DNA of 64,000 nt, taken from contig CM042038.1 in NCBI GenBank assembly GCA_023525975.1, forward strand, positions 11,045,272 to 11,109,271, written 5' to 3'. Position numbers and translations under genes: made by a program. The notes beneath the pieces were generated by a model, which did not search any database, was not told where the DNA came from, and saw nothing but the letters and a program-made list of their open reading frames with translations. The stretch comes from Smallanthus sonchifolius. Lineage: Eukaryota > Streptophyta > Magnoliopsida > Asterales > Asteraceae. Positions within the stretch are counted from its first letter, which is position 1. Every line of letters begins with the position of its first letter. Below are positions 1-11,387 of this stretch, piece after piece.

Positions 1-8
1 AAGAATAC

Positions 9-80
9 CTGAAGTTCATAAAGAAGGGAACCACATGTTGTTTCCAATTGCATAAGTGGATCTTTTGTGGGAGTAGACAT
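9..80 (-). CDS. MAP65: MAP65 microtubule-associated protein, first coding exon (partial)
   Basis: First coding exon of a gene that runs off the left edge. Reading down from the ATG at 80 it gives 24 codons starting MSTPTKDPLMQ and containing LETTCGSLLYELQ, the conserved N-terminal signature of plant MAP65/PRC1 proteins (family form: ETTCG.LL..LQ.IWDEVGE). The exon ends at a CAG|GTA donor (intron from 8 downward), and an acceptor (TTTCAG) lies one base before the start codon. MAP65 proteins bundle antiparallel microtubules in cortical arrays, the preprophase band and the phragmoplast; that role is family knowledge, since only the extreme N-terminus is visible. The subgroup cannot be assigned from 24 residues. 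Confidence 0.8.
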
Positions 81-81
81 T

Positions 82-660
82 CTGAAACAAAACTTTTAAA
101 TTATTAATTCACTGAATAAGATATGATTAGATGCAGCACTTTTGATAAATCTGAAACCCTAGTTACAATTCGCACACTGGTTACCCTAATTTGGAGAATT
201 TGCACGTCTAGTTCCAAATAACTTTCAGGATTTGATGAATTAACTAACATGAAATCGAAAAAAATCGCACCAATTTGAAATTGAAAATTAGGTTATTCAT
301 CACACACTTCTCTTTAACAGAGTATACTACAATCTTACGAGAAGTAGCATAATCGATAAATAAATAGGTAAGAAGTAAACGAATTCGAAACATCTAAACC
401 CTAATTTGAAGAAACAACGGCGCAGATCTAAAACACAAACCTGAATTGGTGTGGATCGACAGATTGGTGAATGGTAAGGAAAAAAGAAACCGAAAGTGTT
501 AGAGAATTGAGAGAGAAAGTTGTTTGTGAGAGATCAAGTCAAAATCAGAGATGTTGAAGATTTGAATTTTGAAATTGGGGGAATTCGACCGTTGAAAGGG
601 AGATAAATTGGGATCGGAATTATTTAGGAAGGAAGAGGATTTGAATTTCAAATAGAGCGT
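82..660 (-). other. MAP65 5' leader: UTR exon (about 441-660) and leader intron (82-440)
   Basis: On the minus strand a CAG|GTTTGTG donor falls at 441/440 and the matching acceptor AG is at 83-82, just before the MAP65 ATG. This implies a non-coding first exon upstream of 441 and a 359-bp leader intron. The transcription start is not defined; the 660 limit is approximate and marks where the sequence becomes AT-rich. Confidence 0.55.
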
Positions 661-1139
661 TTCTCACTAAATTATTATTATAAAAATTAAATTAAAAAAC
701 AAGATCTATAAAAAAGAAGATGAAACGTGGTCCAAAAGCATTAACGATACTCGTTGGTCCCGAAAGAGATGGCGTGTAGCTTTTGGATGATTACTTATTT
801 TTGCTGGAAAAGTTTTAAAAATTTTCGAAAAACATAAAAATATGTTTGAATTGGTGTTTTTAAGAAAAAGAAAAAAAAGTAGAAACTTGTTTTCAATTTT
901 ATAATCAGAACTTTGTTTATATTTTTTTTCTATATTTCAGTTGACGCTTTAACATGTCATTTTTTAATATTTATTTCGTATTTGACCTTTCTTTTTATAT
1001 TTAACCGGATTGACTTTTTTAACTCTTACTTTTTATTTGACCAATTTTATTTTTATTATCTTTGTTATAGTTAACATATTTTTTTATATTAACTCGTTTT
1101 ATTCTGTATTTCTTTTATATTTAAGTTATTTTTTTTAAA
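661..1139. other. AT-rich intergenic spacer, no gene seen
   Basis: Mostly A/T runs between the MAP65 leader and a LINE remnant. No ORF, RNA gene or clear repeat boundary was recognised. It probably contains part of the MAP65 promoter. Confidence 0.5.
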
Positions 1140-1990
1140 GGTAGATATATTAAAAAGCTAGAGGAACTAGCAACGAGAACAAGAGGAGGAAAAACAAAAT
1201 AATCAGAAACCAAACAAAATAAGACATACAAAATCATCACAAGTGAAAAGAGCATCAACTCTCCCGGTCTGAGACCCCAATTATCTTCCAATTCTTCGCC
1301 CATAGGTGGCTTGAACACTTAAGATCCTCACAAAGCCTCCTAAGAGCAGCTCTTTTGCCTCAAAAAACAACTTCATTCCTAAACTTCCATATGCTCCAAA
1401 GTGCAGCAAGTATAACTACTTGAAGAGCTTTATTCTTTTTTTGTGTCCGCCAAATTAGTTTTAGGAAGCTCCAAGATGTCCCTTACCGAGGAAACGTAGA
1501 TGGGTGGGATTTTACACCAAGTGCTAATGTATCCCCAAAGCATGGTAGCATAGAAGCAAGAAGTAAACAAATGCTCAACATTCTCCATGTTCTCGGAGGA
1601 AAGGGGACAACAATCCGATATTATATTTACCTTCCTCTTAGATAACGCTTGTCGGGTGGAGATCCTATCTAGTTCTGCACGCTAAACAAAAATGTTAACT
1701 TTTAACGGTACCGCGCTGCACCAATTTAAAACAAACGCGCCTGCTGTGTTTTGTATTGGGCTAAGCAGGCCACGCATTGATCTGACAGAAAAAACCCCCT
1801 GGTCATCATGCATCCACATCTAGGTTCCTCCCTTCAATTCCACCATTTCCTTAAAATTCAAATTTCTGATGCTAAATACTAGTTCCAAACTTTTTATGTT
1901 CCCCCAAACCCCAGCAAAATCCCTTTTCCCTGATATGCAGATCAAACCCCTTGATGGTCCGTGAATGTTGAAAATCACGTTCTTCCATAA
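1140..1990 (-). pseudogene. LINE retrotransposon remnant: zinc-binding RT domain (zf-RVT) and C-terminus
   Basis: In broken minus-strand frames this reads as the end of a plant L1-type LINE ORF2. From about 1870 down: a W..DD.G.FSV motif, then KVNIF, then ELDRISTRQALSKR, then a Cys-rich stretch with CCPL and VEHLFTSCFYATMLW. That order is typical of the zf-RVT domain after the reverse transcriptase. The last frame continues to about 1121 (MFKPPMGEELEDNWGLRPGE and a hydrophobic tail). Several stops and frame changes show it is dead. No polymerase domain, poly(A) tail or target duplication was identified. Confidence 0.7.
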
Positions 1991-2289
1991 AAAATTTCCT
2001 TCAGATATAAACCTCCACCACCATTTAAGTTATTTAGCTAGCACATTTGTCTTGTTTTCTTTTTATAACTTTTAGGAGAGATTCAATGGGTTTCTTAAGG
2101 TTTTAATTGAACTCATTCACAAAAATGCATGTATTTTTTTATTGAATCTTGAATTGACAATTTTGTGAATTCCTAGATTTTGTGTTCCATAGTATATTTA
2201 TGTTTTCTATTTTGTGTTAATTTTTTTTAAGAAATAAAAAACACTAACAGTTAACAACTTCAAATTAATATGTTTTCTAATTATACCAT

Positions 2290-2520
2290 GTATTAAAAAT
2301 GCAGGTCGGTAGCTAGAGTGCATATCATCTGCATGACGGAGATCCGATCCGAATCCTGTTCCACCATCCCACTAAATGAAGCCATAAAATCAAATCTAGA
2401 CCGCCTCACTCGATCGTCGATCCATGAGAATGAAGAAAACACAAGGTATTTGCAGAGATTTTAGAGAGAGGAAGAGAGAGTAGAAAACGGAGGCGCTGAC
2501 TCTTCAGTATTTAAAAAGGT
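2290..2520 (-). other. Possible promoter/first-exon remnant
   Basis: On the minus strand a TTTAAATA box (near 2515) is followed by a CT-rich leader, an ATG at about 2424 that stops after nine codons, and a second ATG (about 2386) opening a 31-codon frame that begins MASFSGMVEQDSD and stops at about 2291. The arrangement looks like the start of a gene that was cut off, but no downstream exon was found. Coding status is unproven. Confidence 0.2.
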
Positions 2521-3169
2521 CTAGCCTTTTGGTGTAAAAAAAATCAAAACTAACCCTAAACGGCTAAATCCTCGCAAATGTCGACTTGCGACACTCAGCT
2601 CTTTGATCTTGCACGATGTCGTGCTCAGATGCGAGATCGGTGCTTGATCTGGTGGCAGAAGCGACCAATATCCGTCGGCGGCGCTGGGTCGGGTAGAAAA
2701 TGAGAGACATTGGGAGTAAAAAACATATGACTCGCTTTTAAATACGTGTTTCACAGTAAAAAACACAATTATGACATTACACAACCTAATAAATTTTGTA
2801 AAGTTTAATGAATTTGAGAAGTTAAGTGACCTTATATAATTCTTTGTACTGGATTTCTATTTCATCATATTCTAACGAACTTCATGAAACTATCGAGATC
2901 TTCTATTAGTCTTGTTGCAATCTAACTATTATAATTTATGAGGTGTTCAATTTGCACAAAATTTACCTGTTTTTTAGGATCAAACATCAAGGATTCTTAT
3001 AATTAGAGATAAAATTACATCAATCAATAGTTTTTTACGATATTTAAATAATTTAAGGGTCAGAAACACGTATGAACTTATCTATGACAACATGGTACTA
3101 CCACTAGTTTATACTATCATCCTTTAAATAACAAAACCCGTGTGAGTATTTAATAAAAATGCAGTCACC

Positions 3170-6100
3170 TCATGAATCAAGAGCCTCAAAGTCTCTTCTA
3201 ATAGTCTCCATCAAAAACTCATTCCATGTATCAATCGGGCCCGGCATACACCAATGCAAACAATCCTGCGATGGTGGCCGCCCGTCCGCACTCCTTTTCG
3301 TGATCTTATTCGGGTCAAGACTCCGGTACGGGCCCGGATGACCATCGTGCCGATATGAGAAGGGTTTTGTGATATCCATAAATGCCACCCGTGATTTGTT
3401 GGTTATTTTCTTTATACCGCGGTTGAACCCTGATACTTGTTTGTCATGCATTGTGTTTGTGAACCCGCTCTCTAATAACTCACCGTCAACTGCGGGTTTT
3501 ATCTGTTGAAAAATATCAGTTAATCAGTTTTTGCACCAATTTAATTAGCCATATGATTTTAGTGCATAAAACCACATGACTCATTGCATTTAAAAACTAC
3601 ATTATTGCAGAAATAATATAACTCCTTAAATTCTTAAAATAAAATTTGACACTTGTATCTTATAATGTTATAACACTATTAGACAAAAAGGGTTGAAGTC
3701 AACACAACCCGAACTGTTTTGACCCGTACCGAAAACTACTCGTTTTGACCAAACTTACCATATTTAATGTCAAGTAGCAGGTCAAAATTAGTTCAAGTGA
3801 AAAAAACCAGTTGCCTTCTGGTACGGGTCAAAACTGTTCCGGAAAAAAAATTGTCCATGTTTTTTTTATTTACAAGCCTGTCGTTATTACCTTCCCGGTA
3901 CATGACCCGCCCGTATTCCAAGTTCCACCTTCATAGTGGTCAGGTGAATATGACCTGACCACGGTCAAACCTTTGTAGTCCGGGTTGGTCACAAGTGCAG
4001 ACATAATGGTTGCTACAGATATCTCAAATGCTTCAGTGCTATCGATTTTCTTCTTTCGAGAGTTATCAGGCCACCATAACTGTCCACCCACAATCTCATT
4101 ATTTAAAATGTAAACGGACCGTTTTGCAAACCAGTGACCCGAGGAAAGTACAAGAACATCAAAGGTGGGAACGTCACCCATAAAAGTTTCATCTGGGGCA
4201 TCAAGATGGAGCTTATCTACACCTTCAGGTGCAAAATCAAATGTTTCAGTTGTTTTGTGGACTAGCCATGATGACCATATTCGTATAATTGTGGTAGATG
4301 TTGACCGGAAATAATACCGTTGCATTCTTTTATTCCCACGGTTTATAGGAACTTCAGCCTGTAAAATTTTTAAACAGATCTTTCTTAGTAACAGTTGCAT
4401 TTCAGAATAATCAAAGAAATTAAGGGTGAAACTTTGACCCATTAAGGTTATGTTATATCTCTATTGGGTCAAATGAGCAAAATCAAAAAAAGGGATCTTT
4501 CTCAGTAACAGTTGCATTACAGAATAATCAAAGAAATTAAGGGTGGAAATTTTGACCCATTTAGGTTATCTTATATCCCTATCGGGTCAAATGAGCAAAA
4601 TAAAAAAATTAAGTTAAAAGTGAAACGGGTCAAAAGTCGCCCGGTTTCTTTTGAACACATAAGAACAGATACAAACTTTAACATAACTAGGGTACACACT
4701 TTTTATACGCTACTCCCTCCATTTATAAAGAGCAGAAAATTGTAAGAAAGAAACAAAGGGCAAGAAAAAGAGGACACCTTTTGATTATTAGCTCAACCCT
4801 AGTACTAACAAAACTGAAAATAAATATGCATTTCTATCATAGTTCTGACTTCTGTACCAACATTTCCAATTTGTAGATCTTTAATGAAAATGAAATATTT
4901 TGTCGACTTTTAAAGAAAGATGCTAATGACCAGAAATAAACCAACAATTTCTTTTTCATCCAAAATAGATGTATTTTCTCTCTTTTTTCCTATTGCTTCA
5001 ACATAATTACAAACTATTCATGAAAATTAGTTCTAATCAAGAAGATTCCTCTTTTGTTTTTCAATACTAAGTTATTTTAGATATTTGATAAAAAAATCGA
5101 ACATTTTTATTCAACCGCATGCTCAGTCAAATGTTGCATTGTTTTGAAACTTATAATATCAACTATGAAGCATTGTTTTGGAATTTAGGATATCAACTGC
5201 AAAGTTGCAAATTAGTTTGTTTGACCTTAAAAGTCCACCAAGTCTCTTTTTAGGAAATAGTAATCAAAAGCATGCACAGATTCTGCCAGGTGTCATATAT
5301 TTTACAATTTACTGTTAGAGCACAAGTCAAGAGGAGATGTAGGGCATCACAAAAGTGAGGAAAAAGAGAGCATTACTACAATCATTCCAAGTCAAACCAA
5401 TAAAAGTTTTCTGTTAAAAGTGAATATGAGTTTGCATGATGGGTGGACCGGGCAACAGGTTGAAAATAGTCGTCAAAACAGGCTGGGGCCCTCACACACC
5501 TTTTCTGTCCACTTTATATTCTTTTTATAAGTTACTAGTGTGTTAGTTATAATTACATAAGCGTAATTATTACAATAATAATCTAGATCTTTGAATAGCA
5601 CGATTTAAAAGGATGTCTGCAGTAACTGTACTTTGGGTGACTTTTACCTCATTTGACACATTCTCTTTTAGCTAAATTTTGAATTTGACCCGTTTGAGAT
5701 ATAACACAGCCCGAACCAACTTATTCACAAGTAAATGAGTCGAAATTGGCACCACTAGTAAAAATACAAGTGCATGCATATATAATACTTATAAAACACG
5801 ACAGAGAAGGAATACTTGCCTGCCAAAGTATGCATAACATTGACTCCATCTGATTTCGGGCAACCGAGTCACCTACGAAAGCTAATGTCTTTCCTCTCAT
5901 CAATTCCAAAAACTTTTTCGGATCAAATCTTGGGAGGTTACATTCTGTGGGTTTCCATCGATAATTCTCATAGTCCTTATCGGGCCTACCATTTCCTTGG
6001 CAGTTCTGCATCTGTGTCAACACAGGGCATGAGTTGTTCGAGTATAATGGTCCAGCTGGATCAAGTACCCATTTCCCATGATAGATATCACACCCTATAA

Positions 6101-8371
6101 ATTCAAGCATCAAAATAACGAGTTACAGAATAATACGTTACCAAGTCCAGGGAAAGAATTACGTTACCAAGTCCAGGGAAAAAGATAATTTCTTTCCCTC
6201 TTCATTGTGACTAAAAGTGATAACTTTGACTCATTTACTTACCAATGAGTCGATTCGGGTTATATCTTATTTCAAATGGGTCCAACGGATGAAAAAATTG
6301 TAGCTTTTATGAAAACAGGTGAAACAGATTGAAAGTCACCCAAAAGGTACTTGTGATGCATAAAACCTTCGAATCATTTCTTTTGCAAAATTAGACTAAC
6401 GATGAAATAATGTATTTTCTTAACATACTAGTTATTTAAAAAAAGTTAAGTGTGTTGGGTCTGCCAAACCCTTTTCGACAAATACCCTAATTACCCATTT
6501 TTGACCAGTTACCCAATCTGCATGACCTACCAGTTTTGCTATCTCTGTTGTTACCAACGATACAAATTTACTTTTGAAAAATTACTGCACACACATATAT
6601 ATGCATTCAGTGTACCACAATGCAACCTTCTTTTGACCATAACTAGCAAGACGTAACTACAAGCTAAAGAAATTCAATCATCCATGAATTTTTAGACATG
6701 ACACCAAATGACCTTGAACCAACTCGATCATACTAATAGAATGTGCATTGCATAATTATCTATAACACTAAGCAATTATTTGAGGTCAGCTATTGGGGTA
6801 GGGGATGTGGTAAGGAGACGCTACTACTGACTGTAAAGTTTGTACTGAACACTTGTAAAATTCAGACAGCCTATTGTAATTTGTAAGAGGAATTAAGGAT
6901 TTAAGGTTGTTTTAGGTTTCAGACAATTCAAAGTTGCTAGATTGTAACATCTTTTTAAAGATAGAAATATTGATTTCCCACAATGTACACAAGCAACAAA
7001 GGAAAAAAAATATAAGGTAATGTTTGGTTGGCTAGAATGGAAAATCAACAAGGGAATGGCGTGGATCATTACATTCCATTATCATGTTTTGTGAACTGTA
7101 GGAATGGAATGAATTTTAATGTAAACCTTTTAAATAATATACTAGTAAATTGAAGTTTCATTCTACCCTTACTTTATACACTGGTAAATTAAAGTTATAG
7201 GATCTTTTATGTAAAAGTAATATAAAATGAACATAATAAAAGCCCATTAAGACCTCAATCAAGATTGTGTAGAATGGCGCATTCTAACTATTTCTGGATG
7301 ATAGAAAAAGTAATTTAGATAAAGTTGTGATTTTTTTTAATAAAAAGACTTACGTTATTTCCAATTACATAAACAAAGCTGAGTTATATTGTAATATTTC
7401 ACTCCATTCCAGAATGTAATTGGCAGAAAAAAAAACTCCTGCCCATGGAGAGAAAATTATCTAAATCGAAGGAAGCACATTCCTTTAGGAACGGTCCATT
7501 TCCTTCCATCAAGAAAAAACACAGTTTTTTCATTTGAATGGAATAAACTATTTCAATTTCTACTCTGATTTTAGTACACAAAATGCCACCTTGGAGAATT
7601 TAAAATAAAAATATAAATGCATAGCATACATATTAACAGTGTAGATGATCACACACTATATGTTCCCCGCCCATTCTATTATTATGTCTTCGAGTCCCAT
7701 AAAGCATACATTATGCAACTTTGCAGACACAACAAAAGTAAATAATAACTGCATAAAATAGCTTCCACGAAGGATCAGGTAGAAAATGTAATAAACCAAC
7801 AGTTATAGTAAGTGCAAAAATAAATAAAGGGGCGGCAACTGCAAACTGTTAATGCGCATGCAATATTGGTATAGAGAAAAGAAATCTCTGTACCTGAATC
7901 CACAATCTTCTTGGGACCTGAATCGGCAGTCTTGCCGGTACCTATATCAATAGTCTTGTTGGTATCTATTTCAACAGTCTTGTTTGTATCTAAATTAATG
8001 GTATTGGTGGTACCCAACTCGACAGTCTTATTTGTATCTAAATTAACAGTCTCGCTGGTATCTAAATCAACAGTCTTATCGGTATCTAAATCGACAGTTT
8101 TGTTGGTACTTGAATCAACAGTCGTTCTTTTATTGTCTGCGTCATTCACCCAGTTCTCAGACATACTTGTTTCATTGTTAGAAGACAATAACTCAATTTT
8201 AGGGGCTTGATCTACTTTATAAAAATACCCACTAACTTTAATTCCAATTGGTTGATATACTAGAAGCACCGAGGTGAAAATTATGAACAATGCAAGTCCC
8301 CCCACTGATGCTGCAATTGGTAGAATCGTCTTTGGATATGCAGACATTGATTTAGGGGAACCCAATTTCAT
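3170..8371 (-). CDS. TRICHOME BIREFRINGENCE-LIKE protein (PC-esterase, DUF231), TBL16/17/18 (YLS7)-like
   Basis: Complete gene, four coding exons on the minus strand: 7894-8371, 5820-6094, 3891-4358 and 3170-3502; phases close, giving 517 aa. The ATG at 8371 was chosen because it is the first in-frame ATG after a TTTAG leader acceptor at 8392-8391. The protein has one membrane segment (residues about 16-39), a Ser/Thr/Asp-rich stem made of a nine-copy repeat (89-160), then the TBL domain: a Cys-rich start (CDIYHGKWV), the GDS esterase motif (FVGDSVARNQ, 234-236), HDGHPGPY, and the DxxH motif (DCLHWCMPGP, 487-490). This is a Golgi type-II protein layout. TBL proteins O-acetylate wall polysaccharides such as xylan, mannan or pectin; the substrate is unknown here. 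Subgroup assignment is by resemblance only. Intron 2 has a GC donor. Confidence 0.92.
4377..4608. repeat. Tandem duplication (117 bp x 2) inside TBL intron 2
   Basis: The block 4377-4493 is repeated almost exactly at 4494-4608; both copies run from GATCTTTCT through TTGACCCATT and end in GAGCAAAAT. It lies 20 bp inside the intron upstream of exon 3 and contains GGGTCAAA motifs shared with other intronic repeats in the window. Confidence 0.8.
7894..8107 (-). repeat. 24-bp coding minisatellite in the TBL stem (nine 8-residue repeats)
   Basis: Residues 89-160 fall into nine in-register octads, e.g. TNKTVDLD, TDKTVDLD, TSETVNLD, TNKTVELG, TTNTINLD, TNKTVEID, TNKTIDIG, TGKTADSG, PKKIVDSG. Four copies carry an NKT sequon (Asn 90, 114, 130, 138). 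Copies decay toward the exon 1 donor. On the plus strand the array gives an open but meaningless antisense frame. Confidence 0.88.
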
Positions 8372-8390
8372 GGTTTTATATTCCGAAGAA

Positions 8391-9300
8391 CTAAACAAGA
8401 AGCAATATTAGCAGTGAAAGCTTCTCCTTGAATAAATTAAGTAATCAACTCCTTCATTGCATCACTATTACCAACAGAGTGAAATGAAATAAAATCCACC
8501 TGTAGTATGTTGAAGGACAATAAGTAAACGTGTGAAATCAAACCATAAGAACATTGCTTGAACCTATCGCCAATTAAGAAGTATGACATACTTCAGATAC
8601 ATTGGAATGAAATGGGAGGATTATATAGAAAGTGTATATATTCACATCTACAAAATTACTAAGCTAACACTCTTTGAGATTAACACAATAGTACAATAGC
8701 TATATGCTATTAAGCACAAGATATACTCCTGAAACTTTGATGCAAAATCCAAAACGAAAAGGCATCCAGATTTCAATGCTAAACCTAACTCCCAAATTCC
8801 AATTATTAACTTGACAAATAAGATATCCCAGACTTCCTATGCATGATACAGATCCAACAGAATTTGACCATTAAAAATACTTGCTACATAGTTACAACCA
8901 AATCACCATATCAAAAATTACAAAATTCAAAAAAACAAAATCAATACTAGAAAGGAAAACGATTACATTCTCCAATTATAATCAATCGATTAAACTAACA
9001 CTAGACTAAATGTGCAATTGAGTTATGTTTGATATAAATTACGGTGACTGAACTAGATACTCACAAATCTAACGCGGTTACCAAATAATTGAGCTAAATT
9101 TTCAAATCGAACTTCCGGAATCAAATGTCGATATGTGCTAGGGTAAGAATGAGGAGATCTGTAACCAGTGAGTGAACGTGGTGAGAATGTCCAACTTACC
9201 GGTGAATGGAGTTGATGATAGATCGACGGGGAACGGAGATATCGGCAGTCACCGGAAAAGGCGCGATATGATTGCAGGAGAAAATTAGAGATTTAAGGAA
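8391..9300 (-). other. TBL 5' leader: UTR exon (9200 to about 9300) and leader intron (8391-9199)
   Basis: A strong minus-strand donor (ACCG|GTAAG) sits at 9200/9199 and an acceptor (TTGTTTAG) at 8392-8391, twenty bases before the ATG. This fits a non-coding first exon and an 809-bp leader intron. The transcription start is not resolved. Confidence 0.6.
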
Positions 9301-9441
9301 TGTAAGGAATACAGCAAAGTAAATCATTAAATAAAATGATTAACCGAGGTACGTTACGTGTCTCATTTAGACTCTACGTGATTTGATTATTATATACTTT
9401 TTGTCGGTCATACACTCATTCTCACGTCTATATATAACTTA

Positions 9442-10557
9442 AAGTAAAGTGCAATTCGCGTCACTATTACTGCAATCTATATTTTGGCTATAAGTTTGAA
9501 ATTTCAATAATTTGAGTCCATGTGATTTTATTTTTTCTTTTATTGAGTATCTGAGGCTAAAGTATGTCACGTATTTGTTAGTGATAAAGGATACATTCAG
9601 ACTTTTCTTACCATCACACTCATTTATTGTCAATTACATTCATCCCTCAACTCTTTCATTACACTCTTCAGCCATCCTCTCCAACATGACTTCATCCTCC
9701 CCCTCATCCTCTCATCGTCGGTCGGCCATCCATCGTACCCACGTTGCTCACTACTCCCACCGATCGCACAAGAGAACGATGGTGCTTCCAATCATATTTA
9801 TGGCAACTCTGGATAACGATCATGTCATATGTAAGCTTCATTTTGCCCCAATCTGTGTTTACAACCATCTTTAACTTATTAAAGTTGGTTTTTGTTGTGG
9901 TCGGAATAAGGATAACCGGCACCATTATCCACCTTGTGGTGCACTGCAAGGTGACCTTGAAGTTTATGTTCAACTGGAACCTCAACTTTGAGTTTAAATG
10001 TGGCAACACATATAGGTTAGACTGTTTGTAAGTTAGTGATGCATAATGTTTAGGGGTTTTTTGGTGATGAATTTTAAAGATCAGTGTTTGTTTAAGGGTT
10101 TTTTGGTGATGAATTTTACTCCTAAATGTATGTATATAATGATCTTAGTTTGCCTCTGTTTTGATCGGGTTTGCAGGGGTTTGCATTTTACTCCTAAATG
10201 TATATATGAAATGATCGGCTTTGCACGGGTTTGCAAACCATTACAACATTACACGTTTTGAAATGTTTTTCTCCTTTACATTTGTGTTCATGGTGGTGAT
10301 GGTTGTAACAGATTTATGGCATGGTCGTGAGAAAAGGAGGAAAACATTTGAAGAAGAAGATGAAGTAATGGAGGAAAACATTTGGGTATTATGGTCATTT
10401 AACTTGTTTTCTAGCAGATTTGTGACAGACGTTAGCCCCAGGGACTCAATAGAAGAAAAAAAATGAAACGACAAGGACTTAGAGGTCGGAATTTCAAACT
10501 TAGGGATCCAAAATGTAGATTGGTGAAAACCACATGAACGCAAATTACAGTTTACTC
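9442..10557. mobile_element. Non-autonomous MULE-like element with long terminal inverted repeats
   Basis: The left end (AAGTAAAGTGCAATTCGCG onward) pairs with the reverse complement of the right end (GAGTAAACTGTAATTTGCG onward) for about 110 bp; both arms contain TTTGAAATT and a TTGAGT...GGCTAA block ending in TGTCAC. The termini match the GAGTAAACTG family seen at 14056 and 19931. No convincing target duplication remains, so this is probably old. The core codes for nothing recognisable, though short frames exist. Confidence 0.65.
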
Positions 10558-11387
10558 TAAATTCAATTATTATAAGTTATTTGGATGTTTATTTTCATAA
10601 AATATAAATATACCAAAAGTATCAATCCACATGAAAATTTCATATGTAAAACTCGTCAACTTATTTTGATCCATTTTTCTTTTAATTTTTAACATATATC
10701 TTATGTGATCAATAATCAGATTTAGAAGTATTGTAGCTTGTAATATTTCAGAGTAAACTTTTGTGAAGTAAGACGACTTAATGGATGGTTTGAAGGCTTG
10801 TTAATGACAATAAGTTGTATACTAACGTTGCTTAGTTGTAATGTGTATTGGCTTAAATCTTTTGTACTTGGTTGGTTTGTAAATTGAAAGACTCTGGTTT
10901 TAGTTTAATACAGCATGAAATAGTCAATAAAAATATGATTCTTTAAAAGAATTGATTTGAAAGGTTTTATGCATTACAAGTATAAGTATAATTTGGATGA
11001 CTTTTGATATGTTTCACCTCTTTTCATCTAAGCAATCATTTTTTCACCCACAACAGCAATCGACTAATTGATTGTCACATATAGTCACAATGCACGGGAA
11101 AGGAACTACGATACTACTCTTTTCTACCCGTAAGGAGTTTGTGGGCCCGTTTACCAAAAACTAGTAAACCCAAGGTACCTTTAACTATTTTGAAATACTT
11201 TACAACACACAAAGACTCTAAAAAAAGAAAATAAAGTTTTCATTTAGCAACTTAATTTATGTGCATCATACAAACAAAACCACTATGTCCTAAAGCAAAA
11301 ACAAGGTTTAGTACTAACTTTCAATTCATAAGTCAAGACTTAAGTTCAAAGTAAATAGCAAAAATGCAAATAACAAAATAAGTATAA
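10558..11387. other. Intergenic spacer, no gene seen
   Basis: AT-rich sequence between a MULE-like element and a LINE insertion. No ORF of note, RNA gene or structured repeat was recognised. Confidence 0.5.

Noticed and set aside
2521..2784. Minus-strand 87-codon frame
   Set aside because: No initiating ATG context, homology or splice structure; probably chance.
7894..8107. Regular spaced repeat that could suggest a CRISPR array
   Set aside because: Units are contiguous 24-mers without spacers, lie in a coding exon, and the genome is eukaryotic.
7911..8210. Plus-strand 99-codon frame
   Set aside because: It is the antisense of the TBL minisatellite; the repeat keeps several frames open by chance.
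8369..8398. Longer TBL start at 8398
   Set aside because: The codon at 8398 is TTG, and the sequence just upstream of 8391 is a splice acceptor; the ATG at 8371 is the supported start.
9433..10566. 9-bp target duplication around the 9442-10557 element
   Set aside because: The flanks TATAACTTA and TAAATTCAA do not match well enough; the element call rests on the inverted repeats only.
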